NCBI GenBank assembly: GCA_030653385.1
Contig: JAURZM010000048.1
Coordinates: 361,568-425,567 of the forward strand
Direction of reading: 5' to 3'
From: Rubrivivax sp.
Lineage (GTDB): Bacteria > Pseudomonadota > Gammaproteobacteria > Burkholderiales > Burkholderiaceae_C
DNA: 64,000 nt
Shown here: in pieces, positions 7,638 to 15,534 of the stretch
Numbering within the stretch: the first letter of the stretch is position 1
Layout of the letters: each line of letters starts with the position of its first letter
Position numbers and translations under genes: made by a program
Notes under the pieces: generated by a model
What the model was told of the DNA's origin: nothing
What the model saw: only the letters and a program-made list of their open reading frames with translations
Database searches by the model: none

Positions 7638-9629
7638 TCACTCAAACGGCGTCGGCCGGTTGGACCACTGGGCGGCGGGGCGGGGCGTGAAGTTCACGCG
7701 CCGCCGCTCTTCGATGGACTCGCCCAGGAAACCCGTCAGCAGGCGACCTTCCACGAGTTCGTAGCCCATCAGCGCGAGCACGCGCGTGCCCAGGAAGATG
7801 GGCCTGGCGTTGCCATACCAGTCCACACACGACGCCTTGCAACGGTCGTCCAGCCGGCGGCCGGGCCGCGCCTGCAGTTCGCCCAGTGCGGTGAAGGACA
7901 GGCTGCGCTGGCGCAACACCACCACCGACGCCGGGGCGGCCTGGCGGCCGTCCGCACTGCCGCTGTGTCGGTTTGCCTCGGTGGCCACGATGGGCAGCCC
8001 CAGCAGGCCCTCGTCGGCACCGGTGCTGCGGTAGAAAAAGCCGTGGCTGCGGCTTTCGCCCTGGCGTGCGCCGGCCTGGCTGTGACGGCCCGCGATGTGA
8101 GCACCGCCACGCGCCAGGCGCACGGCGCTGAAGTTCAGTTCGTGGCCGTCGTTGCCCACCAGCAGCGCGTGTTCACCCAGGGCTTCGATGCGCTCGACGG
8201 CATGGCCGGGGTTCAGGCTCTGCGCGCCGGTGTCGGCTGCGTAACGGGTCGCCCAGGCCTGCTGGCCGGCGCCCCACAGCAGCCAGTCACCGACAAAGCG
8301 GTTCTGCAAGGCTGCGTGCGTTGGGCCGGGCAGGCGGCGGTAGTGTTCACGCTGCGCGGCGCTGCTGCCGTCGCCGAAGGCCGACAGTGGCACGCGCAGC
8401 AGCGCCGTGCGGCCGCGGCTGCGGTCGGCCCCCCACATGCCTTCGCCGCTGCCCTGTTCACGCAGCAGCACGTTCAGGTGGCCCTGGCCGTCTTCCAGAA
8501 AGGACAACTGGTCGGTGGGCACACCGGCGGTTTTCAGGCCGGTGGGCATGGCGCCGTCCAGTGGCAGGCGGAAGACGGCGGCCGACGACACCATGGTGTC
8601 CGGCCGCTCCCCTTCGGCGCCGGTGACACGGCGCCAGGCCTGTGTCCACACATAGACCGAACCCTGAGAAACGTAGAACACCCGGCCCACCGGGCCCAGC
8701 ACGGCGGATGACTCGCAGTCCAGCTTGTTGTCGCCCGGGTGACTGCCCAGGTCACAACGGGTGACGGTGTGCAGAGCCAGCGCTTGGCCGGGGTCGAAGT
8801 CGTCATCGCTGCGAAACACCTTTGTCGCCGGCAGGATGCGTTCGAAGTCACCCGGCAGCGCCTGGCCGCCCCAGCGCCGCTGCGCCGGCATCATCTGCGC
8901 CCACGGTTGGCCCCAGGGTTGCAGCACGGTGGGCGAATAGAAGATCAGCTGCCGGCCCACCAGACGGCTGGCGTAGTTGCGTGCCGAGTAGTAGTCAAAG
9001 CTGCGCAGGTGGTGGGTGGCACGGTAGTCCAAAGAGCCGTCGTCGCCCAGCTCGAAGAGGCCGATCTCGGTGCCACCCCGCGCATAGCTGTAGCCCACCA
9101 CGACCACCGTGCGGCCCGAGACCAGCAGCTCGTCGTACCAGGCGCCACGCGGGTCGCTGCCGGGCGCAAAGGCGTCGGTCATGGCCACCGGGCGCAATTG
9201 GTCGCCACCGACCCTCACCGTGAACAGGCGGCCGCGGCGCAGGATGATCAGGTGGTCGCCGGCACGTTTGACGATGCCACCTTCGTCGACACCGGCGGTC
9301 TGCACATTGGTGATGCTCTCGCCGGCACCAGGCTCGGCGCGCTGTTTTTCGGCCTGGCTGTCCTGCGCAGCGGCCGCAGGCGCAGCCGAGGTTTCGGCGG
9401 CGGCGGGCGCTGCAGGTGCAGGTGGTGCCATCGACAGCTTCATCGCCGCACCCGCGCGCGTGCGCTGGCGGCCCAAGGCCTGCGCCGCCTGTTGCCAGCG
9501 GTCGAGTGCGGCGCCCAGTTCAGCATCGCTGCGGTAGGGTTTGAGGGTGGCGGCGGCCTGGGCCTGGCTCATCACCAGGCTGCTGGCCACGCTGGCCAGC
9601 AGGGCCAGCAGTGTTCGGATCGGGGGCAT
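7638..9629 (-). CDS. Secreted beta-propeller domain protein (Beta_propel family)
   Basis: A 663-residue exported protein with a signal peptide ending AQA-A (about residues 1-26). A low-complexity Ala/Pro/Glu linker runs to about residue 105. The hallmark TNVQTAGVDEGGIVKRAGDHL then opens the domain, as in the family described as secreted proteins with a C-terminal beta-propeller distantly related to WD-40 (Pfam Beta_propel). The remainder has repeated blade-like strands such as YDELLVSGRTVVVVGYSY and GVDEGG, and VVVLRQRSLSFTALG near the end. Such proteins in archaea and bacteria are extracellular and of unknown function; a scaffold or ligand-binding role is inferred. The gene lies inside the cluster, between the small lipoprotein at 9731 and the sigma gene. 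Confidence 0.75.
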   Translation of the reverse strand: MPPIRTLLALLASVASSLVMSQAQAAATLKPYRSDAELGAALDRWQQAAQALGRQRTRAGAAMKLSMAPPAPAAPAAAETSAAPAAAAQDSQAEKQRAEPGAGESITNVQTAGVDEGGIVKRAGDHLIILRRGRLFTVRVGGDQLRPVAMTDAFAPGSDPRGAWYDELLVSGRTVVVVGYSYARGGTEIGLFELGDDGSLDYRATHHLRSFDYYSARNYASRLVGRQLIFYSPTVLQPWGQPWAQMMPAQRRWGGQALPGDFERILPATKVFRSDDDFDPGQALALHTVTRCDLGSHPGDNKLDCESSAVLGPVGRVFYVSQGSVYVWTQAWRRVTGAEGERPDTMVSSAAVFRLPLDGAMPTGLKTAGVPTDQLSFLEDGQGHLNVLLREQGSGEGMWGADRSRGRTALLRVPLSAFGDGSSAAQREHYRRLPGPTHAALQNRFVGDWLLWGAGQQAWATRYAADTGAQSLNPGHAVERIEALGEHALLVGNDGHELNFSAVRLARGGAHIAGRHSQAGARQGESRSHGFFYRSTGADEGLLGLPIVATEANRHSGSADGRQAAPASVVVLRQRSLSFTALGELQARPGRRLDDRCKASCVDWYGNARPIFLGTRVLALMGYELVEGRLLTGFLGESIEERRRVNFTPRPAAQWSNRPTPFE

Positions 9630-9730
9630 CGAGCTTCTCCGTTGGGGGCGTGAAGGCTTCTACGGCCCGGCACGCCAAACGGGGTGAACGCCTTGCCAAA
9701 CAGCCTGCGCACTGCCCGGACGACCCTGCG

Positions 9731-10102
9731 CTACTGCATCTGCGCCGCCTTCGGCACGCAGCTCACCTGCAGCGGGAATGCCGGCACCAGCGGCTGCACG
9801 CAGTAGACAAACTCATGCGGCGCCAACCCGGGCTTGAATTCCTGGCCGGGCGCCAGGCGCTTCAGCGTGAGTTCGGTGCGCCCTGGTTCCCGCTGCACCA
9901 GCACACAAGACCCGGTGCTGGCCGCTTCGCAGCGCAACACGATGTGGGTCGAGCCGGGCACCGGGTCGCGGACCAGCGAATGCAGCGCATCGCCCACTTT
10001 CTTGATCTCGGTCTTGTGGGTGTTGGGCGGCAGCGGCGTGCTGCAGGCTGCCACCAACACGGCGCAGGCCAGCAGGACCAAGGTGGGCAGGCGGCTCGAC
10101 AT
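9731..10102 (-). CDS. Small putative lipoprotein, unknown function
   Basis: A 123-residue protein beginning at ATG 10102 with a short basic N-terminus, a hydrophobic core and the lipobox VAAC (LLACAVLVAAC), so probably a lipoprotein. The mature part has paired cysteines (LRCEAASTGSC, VYCVQPL, VSCVPK) and is beta-rich. It ends with CVPKAAQMQ. No family was recognised. It follows the MORN-transglutaminase gene by 43 bases and precedes the beta-propeller gene by 101 bases, all in one direction, so it is probably part of the same transcript. A longer in-frame start to 10261 would overlap the upstream gene and lacks signal-peptide logic. Confidence 0.65.
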   Translation of the reverse strand: MSSRLPTLVLLACAVLVAACSTPLPPNTHKTEIKKVGDALHSLVRDPVPGSTHIVLRCEAASTGSCVLVQREPGRTELTLKRLAPGQEFKPGLAPHEFVYCVQPLVPAFPLQVSCVPKAAQMQ

Positions 10103-10145
10103 CGAAGGTCTCCGGGGAAAGGAATGGGCAGGCGGTGCCGCAGGA

Positions 10146-11807
10146 TCAGCGGGCGATGGGCAACACACCCTGGCGCCGCATGCTGGCCACCATGACCACC
10201 TTGAACATCGGGTGGTCCTTGGCCTTTTCGCTCCACTCGTTGAAGGTGCCGGCACCCGCACTCAGGGCTGCGGAGAAAGGCTTGTCGCCGCCGATCATCG
10301 TGGTCTCGAGGATGCGGATGGCATCGGGCTTGTCGAGGTCGGTTTCACGCAGGTAACCCACGATGGCGTGGCCGGGCCCGGTGACGATGAACGGTTCGAT
10401 GCCCATCTTGCGCAGCAGCGATGCGAGCAGCACCGTGCCGTCGATGCAGTTGGCCTGCGCGGTGCGGATGGAGTCGCTGGGAAAGCGCACCACCTGGCTG
10501 CTGACGGTGTCAGAGATGCCCGAGGTGGCGGTGATGCTGCTGTACTTCACACCCTTTTTGCGCAGAAACATGAACACCGTCTCGACCTGCTTGTCGACAT
10601 GGTCGGCGCCCATCTGGTAACCCACCGGGCCCTGCGCCTGACCGGCAAAGGCTTCGCGCAGCCACTCGTCGATCCAGGGCGCGTCTTCGGTCACGTAAGC
10701 TGCAAAGACCCAGCTCATGTTTTCCAGCCCACGCTCGGTGCGCAGCTGAAAGGGTGCGTCGTAGACCGAACGCAGGCGCACGGTCTGCGTGCTCTGGCCC
10801 GCCGGCTGGCCGTTGATCGACACCGACCAGTTGACATTGATCGGCAGCGGCTGGTTCACGTTGCGCAACCGTTCGAAGCGGTAGCGGATCTTCGGGTACA
10901 GCGCGTACATGCCGGGCTGCGGCAATGTGAAGCTCTCTTCGGTGACTTCGGCGATTTCGTCGATGCTCACCCGCAACGTGACCTGCGTGTTGGGCTGGGT
11001 CGACCGCACCCGGGCACCCACCAGGCCCCAGGGGTCGCCCAGGTAGAAGGCGTCAGTCTGGCCGCCGGTGTAGCGCGAACGCACCGGGCCGGCATGGGCC
11101 AGGGCCTTGGCGCCCATCAGCTGGTCGACGCCACTCTGCAGCGCCAACGGGTCACCCCGCGGCGCGGCCGAGCGCTGCGCAGGCGCGATGGGCTTGCGGG
11201 TGGACGCCGCCAGGATGAACGACGGGAAAACATCCTCGAAGTCCATGCGCGGCTGCCATTGCGCGCCGGCTGCATCACCGAGCATCGGGGCCGGGGTGGC
11301 GGCAGTGGCAGGAGGGCGCGCCGGTGCCGCCGCCTGCGGCGCCGGCGCAGGCGGGCTGGATGGCACCGCGCCCAGCGAGACCAGCGCGCCGTTTTTCATC
11401 TCCACGATCAGCACGCCACCACTGCGCTGCACAAAGCGGCCCTGGCCGCGCAGCTGGTCGAGGCGGAACTCGCCTTCCAGCACATCGCCATTGGGGTAAC
11501 TGAACCGCGCCTGGCCGTTGACCCGGCCGGCTTCGAACTGGCCTTCGAAGCGGCGCCCGTCGGCAAACTGGTAGACCCCACGGCCATGCGGCTGGCCGTC
11601 GCGGAATTCACCTTCGTAGCGGTCGACACCGGCGGCGCGGCCGCGCCCGCTGGCCAGGCCCCCGGCGCAGTCGCCGCTGTAACTGCCTTGCAGCGTGGCG
11701 GTGCGCACCGCGCAGCTGGCCTGCTGCGCCAGGGCGGGTGCGCTGGCGCCCAGGGCCAGCAAGCAGCCCGCGAACCATGCCGCCACACCCCACTTGACCC
11801 TGCTCAT
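10146..11807 (-). CDS. Exported MORN-repeat protein with transglutaminase-like C-terminal domain
   Basis: A 553-residue protein with a signal peptide ending ALA-Q near residue 28. Three MORN repeats follow: YEGEFRDGQPHGRGVY (~64), FEGQFEAGRVNGQARF (~87) and LEGEFRLDQLRGQGRF (~110). A Pro/Ala linker (~148-175) leads to a large C-terminal domain of the transglutaminase-like fold: the nucleophile is in ANCIDGTVLLASLLRKMGI (Cys454), the His in GPGHAIVGY (His480), and an acidic residue (IRILETT, about 501) could complete the triad. Bacterial proteins of this fold are usually proteases, peptide ligases or cross-linkers. The first 140 residues are clearly paralogous to the MORN protein at 11872-12774, which lacks this domain. 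ATG 11807 begins the signal peptide. Confidence 0.8.
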   Translation of the reverse strand: MSRVKWGVAAWFAGCLLALGASAPALAQQASCAVRTATLQGSYSGDCAGGLASGRGRAAGVDRYEGEFRDGQPHGRGVYQFADGRRFEGQFEAGRVNGQARFSYPNGDVLEGEFRLDQLRGQGRFVQRSGGVLIVEMKNGALVSLGAVPSSPPAPAPQAAAPARPPATAATPAPMLGDAAGAQWQPRMDFEDVFPSFILAASTRKPIAPAQRSAAPRGDPLALQSGVDQLMGAKALAHAGPVRSRYTGGQTDAFYLGDPWGLVGARVRSTQPNTQVTLRVSIDEIAEVTEESFTLPQPGMYALYPKIRYRFERLRNVNQPLPINVNWSVSINGQPAGQSTQTVRLRSVYDAPFQLRTERGLENMSWVFAAYVTEDAPWIDEWLREAFAGQAQGPVGYQMGADHVDKQVETVFMFLRKKGVKYSSITATSGISDTVSSQVVRFPSDSIRTAQANCIDGTVLLASLLRKMGIEPFIVTGPGHAIVGYLRETDLDKPDAIRILETTMIGGDKPFSAALSAGAGTFNEWSEKAKDHPMFKVVMVASMRRQGVLPIAR

Positions 11808-11871
11808 CGTTGCACTCCCTTGATCGGATTCTTGTCGTGGCTGTCTGGCGCACAAGCGCCCGAAGCGGCGC

Positions 11872-12774
11872 TCATGCGCCGGGCTTCAAACCCCGCAGTT
11901 CAAAGCGGCAGGTGCCGCTGACCCTTGCGTCGCCCACCGCACGGGTGGGCCCGAAGTTGATCGGGTTGAGCAGGATGAAAGCGGCGGCGTCCTGGCCCCC
12001 GGCGACGCGCTGGAAGGTGTAGGTGACCCGTGTGCGCACACCCGGCAAGAAGGCTTCGGGCAAACGACGCCAGCCGGCGCCCTGGTGCGAGATCAGATGC
12101 CAGGTTTCACCATCGCCGTCCACCAGCCGCGTGTCCTGTTCACGGCCACCGCGTGGGTACAGGCTGAGCACGAGGTCGACATTCAGCAGGTTTTCGTAGC
12201 TGACCACCGCCTCGACCTGGCCGTTGCCGGCGCGGCGCAGGCTGTGCAGCGTCATCCGCAGGTTCTGGCCGCAGGACTGCGGCAGGTTCAGCGCATCGCT
12301 GGCGGGCGCCATGGGAGCGCCAGGGGCTGGCACGGGCGCGCCGGCAGCCGCCACCTGCACGATGGCGCCGTTCACCACCTGCACCGGCACCTGTTCGCCA
12401 TTGGCGCGCTGCATGCGGCCGATGCCGGCCAGCAGGTTGCTGCGGAACTCACCGTCCAGCACGTCGCCGTTGGCGTAATGGAAACGCGCCCGGCCGTTGA
12501 CCGAACCTTCGACGAACTCACCCTCGAAGCGGCTGCCGTCGGCGAAGGTGTAGATGCCCTGCCCCGTGGGTTGGCCGTCGCGCCAGCTGCCTTCGTAGCG
12601 GTCGGCCACGCCTTGCGCGCGGCCGCGGCCGCTGGCGTAACCGGCCACGCAGTCACCGGCATAACTGCCTTGCAAGCTGGGCGTGCGCACGATGCAGAAA
12701 TTGCCACTGCCTTGTGCCTGGGCCGCACCCGACAGCGCCAAGGTCAGGGCGTTGAAGAAGTGCCGGGCTTTCAT
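11872..12774 (-). CDS. Exported MORN-repeat protein
   Basis: A 300-residue protein starting at ATG 12774, seven bases after GAGGGG; a GTG two codons earlier is less likely. A signal peptide ends AQA-Q near residue 20. Three MORN repeats follow: YEGSWRDGQPTGQGIY, FEGEFVEGSVNGRARF and LDGEFRSNLLAGIGRM. The first ~125 residues match those of the neighbouring MORN-transglutaminase protein almost repeat by repeat, including the lead-in (LQGSYAGDC against LQGSYSGDC), so the two genes are tandem paralogues. The C-terminal half here is different: a beta-sandwich-like domain (VVSYENLLNVDLVLSLYPRGG, ILLNPINFGPTRA) of unknown role. The gene begins ten bases after the caspase gene and is probably translationally linked to it. 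Confidence 0.75.
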   Translation of the reverse strand: MKARHFFNALTLALSGAAQAQGSGNFCIVRTPSLQGSYAGDCVAGYASGRGRAQGVADRYEGSWRDGQPTGQGIYTFADGSRFEGEFVEGSVNGRARFHYANGDVLDGEFRSNLLAGIGRMQRANGEQVPVQVVNGAIVQVAAAGAPVPAPGAPMAPASDALNLPQSCGQNLRMTLHSLRRAGNGQVEAVVSYENLLNVDLVLSLYPRGGREQDTRLVDGDGETWHLISHQGAGWRRLPEAFLPGVRTRVTYTFQRVAGGQDAAAFILLNPINFGPTRAVGDARVSGTCRFELRGLKPGA

Positions 12775-12784
12775 TCGCACCCCC

Positions 12785-14458
12785 TCACAGCCGCACCAGA
12801 TGACCGCGGCCGTTGTAGGCCATGGTCGGTGTCATCTGCGTGTTCTTGTCGCAGATGTTGTGCGAACGGCAGAGCTTCTGCGACTGGTCCACCACCTTCA
12901 GGTGCACACGCTCGGCAAACAGGTTGGCCAGCGGCATGCGGCCCTGGTTGGCCACCAGTTCGCGGAACAGCGCGGTGGTGAAGAGGCCTCCCTCGGCGTT
13001 TTCCAGCGACAGCTCGCTGGGGTTGCAGGCCGTCAGGATCGCGAAGTCCTGGCCGCGCCCGGCGTCGGACGCCACCGAGCTGGCTTCGGGGCCGCGCACG
13101 TCCTTGGACGCGGTCACGCCCGAGGCCGACACGACCACGGTGGACACGTCTTGTGCCGCGCCGCCGGAATGGCAGGTGTCGTTGATCCAGACCACGCGGC
13201 CGCGCAGGTTCTTGATGTAGCTCTGCAGTTCCCAGAAGTCCAGCGCGTTGGGGTCGCCGGGCCTGAAGTCGGCCAGGATGGGCATGCCGAAGCCGCTGAC
13301 GCTGGCTTCCTTGCTGGCGCCGTGGCCGGCAATGAAGATCATCACCAGGTCGTCGGCGCCGACGCGGCCGGCAAAGGTCTTGATGGTGTTGCGCACCGCC
13401 GCGCCGGTGGCTTCGCGGTTGCGCAGCACGGTGATGTTGTCGCCGCTGAAGCCCATCTTGGGCAGCGAATTCAGCACAAAGCGCGTGTCCTTCTCGACCC
13501 CCGCCAGGTCGCTGATGCCATTGATGCCGGCGGCACGCACGCTGCTGTAGTCGGCCATGCCCACGACCAGCGCAAAGCGCTTGCGTGGGGCCGGCAGTTC
13601 GGCGGCCATGGACGGTGTGGCCGGCAGCGGGGCCACCGGCGCCGGGGCAACAGGCGCTGGAGCTGGAGCCAGCGGCGGCGGCGCGGTGGGCAGGCCGGGC
13701 GGCGGTGCCAAGGGTGGTGGCGCCACCGGCATGCCGGGGCTGCTGCCCGTGCCCGGTGCCACCAGCGGTGCACCGGGTGCAGGCACCGGCACCACCTGCG
13801 CGGTGGTGGCGCTGGTCGGCTTCGCACCCACCAGCTGGTTGATGCGTTCGGGCGTGAGTTGCTGCAACTGCGCCGACGCCTTGCCGGCCAGGTCGGCAGC
13901 GGCACGGTTGGCCGCCAGTTCCAGCGCGCGCCGCATGCCGAATTCGCGGTTGTGCGGTTCCAGCCGGGTGAACATCTGGCCGCGGCCTTCGTCGGCGACC
14001 AGGATGTGGCGGCCGACGAAGATGCGTGTGGACAGTCGCAGTTCGGCAATGCCGGCTTCCTGCCCCGGCACCGGCCGCACGTCGGCGTAGGCCGAATACA
14101 CCAGCGAAAAACCGGCGTCTTCGGCAAAGGTGACGACGACGCCGTTGCCCTGGTCCAGCAGCCCGTAAACCTGGGCCGTGGGCTGGATGACACGGAAGCC
14201 GCGGTTGATGAATTCCCGTTCCAGCGCCAGCGTGGCGGCCTGCACCGCCGGTTCGAGCCGGCTGGGTGCCTGCGGCGATTCGCGCCGGTACAGCACGGTC
14301 ACCACGTTGGTGGGCACGGCCGCTTGCACCCGCTGCGCCAGCGTCAGCGCCATCGCCCCCACGGTCGTCAGACTCTGGGCCAGCCGCGCGGCCGGCCCGC
14401 CCAGCAGCGTGGCCGAGGTGGTGGCCAGGAAACGGCGGCGGTCGGAGGGGAAGTTCAT
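12785..14458 (-). CDS. Exported caspase-family (peptidase C14, metacaspase-like) protease
   Basis: A 557-residue protein. The start at 14458 gives a Tat-type leader: the twin arginines in SDRRRFLATT, a long weakly hydrophobic stretch and VQA-A near residue 47. Residues ~50-210 form an unrecognised alpha/beta domain with a look of the CsgG/FlgT group. Residues ~220-285 are a Pro/Ala linker. Residues ~292-557 are the caspase domain: KRFALVVGMADYSS opens it, the catalytic His is in IFIAGHGAS (His379) and the catalytic Cys in INDTCHSGG (Cys429). Both are intact. Export of a caspase homologue, together with a CHAT protease in the same cluster, is the notable feature. It starts 19 bases after the lipoprotein gene at 14478. 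Confidence 0.85.
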   Translation of the reverse strand: MNFPSDRRRFLATTSATLLGGPAARLAQSLTTVGAMALTLAQRVQAAVPTNVVTVLYRRESPQAPSRLEPAVQAATLALEREFINRGFRVIQPTAQVYGLLDQGNGVVVTFAEDAGFSLVYSAYADVRPVPGQEAGIAELRLSTRIFVGRHILVADEGRGQMFTRLEPHNREFGMRRALELAANRAAADLAGKASAQLQQLTPERINQLVGAKPTSATTAQVVPVPAPGAPLVAPGTGSSPGMPVAPPPLAPPPGLPTAPPPLAPAPAPVAPAPVAPLPATPSMAAELPAPRKRFALVVGMADYSSVRAAGINGISDLAGVEKDTRFVLNSLPKMGFSGDNITVLRNREATGAAVRNTIKTFAGRVGADDLVMIFIAGHGASKEASVSGFGMPILADFRPGDPNALDFWELQSYIKNLRGRVVWINDTCHSGGAAQDVSTVVVSASGVTASKDVRGPEASSVASDAGRGQDFAILTACNPSELSLENAEGGLFTTALFRELVANQGRMPLANLFAERVHLKVVDQSQKLCRSHNICDKNTQMTPTMAYNGRGHLVRL

Positions 14459-14477
14459 GGTCGTGGCCCCGCTGCCA

Positions 14478-15482
14478 TCAATCCACACGCGGCTGCGTGT
14501 TGGCCGAAAAGTCGGACAGCACCGCGTAGTCACCGGCCTGCGGTGTCATGTTGGGCGCGCGGCGGATGATCACGCACTGGCTGGTGCGGGTGCCCGCGCC
14601 GTCGCAGCGCGCCACGGCAATGGGCCGCGTGCTGGCGAACTCTTCCTTGCCCGACGGCAGGCGAACCATCGTGGCGCGGAACACCACCACTTCATCACCA
14701 CCCTGGAAGCCGTGCGACTGGCCGCCCAGCATGCCGATCTGGTCGGGCTCGACACTCACCACCTTGCCCATCGGCCGCACCACGTCGGCCAGCTTGGCCG
14801 CGGCCAGGTCCAGCGCGCGGCGCAGTCCACGTTCGTAGTCGATGGCCAGGCGTTCCTGCACCGCCGGGCTGTCGACACGGTCGGCCGGTGACAGCACCAC
14901 GCGGTCGCCCGAGCTGGCACCGGTCTGGCCCACGACCACCACGGCACCCCCGGGGAACAGCGGGTTGCCGTCGTAGCGGTGGCGGCCCTGCACCGACAGT
15001 TCGACGCGGGTGCGCGAGACCCGCACACCACCTTCGAGCGGCACGATTTCCTGCGTCACCTGCGTCACCATGCCGTCCACCACCAGGTCGGACTTGTCGG
15101 CGGTGACGCTAGACGTGCTGTCGAAGACCTCGAAGCGGCGCGAACGCATCACGGTGTCCATGAAACGGCGGCGCATCTGCGTGTTGGTGATGCCCAGTTT
15201 CTGCGCCACGTCGGCACGCACCAGCAGCTTCTTGTCACGCGGGTCGTCGATGCCCAGCAGTTCGACGTAGATGCTGAAACGGCGGCCCTGTTCGATAAGC
15301 TCGGCCGACGCGCGGTCGGCACCGGCGGGCATCTTGATCTGTGCGATTTCCTTCGGCTTTTCGGTGTCGGCCGCGTGGCGGTCGGGCGCTTTCGGCGCGG
15401 TCTTGCAGCCGCTGATCAACAAGGCGGCGCTGGCAAGGGCACAGGCCAGGGCTGCACGGCGCAGCACGGGGAAATCCAACAT
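14478..15482 (-). CDS. Putative lipoprotein, possible CsgG/FlgT-like fold
   Basis: A 334-residue protein with the lipobox LISGC (about residues 17-21), so probably envelope-anchored. The middle part (MRRRFMDTVMRSRRFEVFDS, then KSDLVVDGMVTQVTQEIVP) resembles CsgG/LpoB-type domains, in which a strand ending in FEVxD is followed by the statement of a known or lost activity (DLVVDGxV). The C-terminal part GKVVSVEPDQIGMLGGQSHG followed by FQGGDEVVVFRA resembles the FlgT C-terminal domain. These are resemblances read by eye. ATG 15482 has GGAG nine bases upstream; ATG 15497 in frame lacks a good ribosome site. It lies between the large lipoprotein and the caspase gene and may anchor or present the protease. 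Confidence 0.65.
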   Translation of the reverse strand: MLDFPVLRRAALACALASAALLISGCKTAPKAPDRHAADTEKPKEIAQIKMPAGADRASAELIEQGRRFSIYVELLGIDDPRDKKLLVRADVAQKLGITNTQMRRRFMDTVMRSRRFEVFDSTSSVTADKSDLVVDGMVTQVTQEIVPLEGGVRVSRTRVELSVQGRHRYDGNPLFPGGAVVVVGQTGASSGDRVVLSPADRVDSPAVQERLAIDYERGLRRALDLAAAKLADVVRPMGKVVSVEPDQIGMLGGQSHGFQGGDEVVVFRATMVRLPSGKEEFASTRPIAVARCDGAGTRTSQCVIIRRAPNMTPQAGDYAVLSDFSANTQPRVD

Positions 15483-15534
15483 GGTGTTCGGCTCCATTGT
15501 TCTGGTTTGGGCTGAAGGGACTGGGCTGACGGTG

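Noticed and set aside
12683..14569. A 628-codon plus-strand frame over the caspase gene
   Set aside because: Shadow of the minus-strand caspase gene; low-complexity His/Gly/Gln/Arg composition and no domains.
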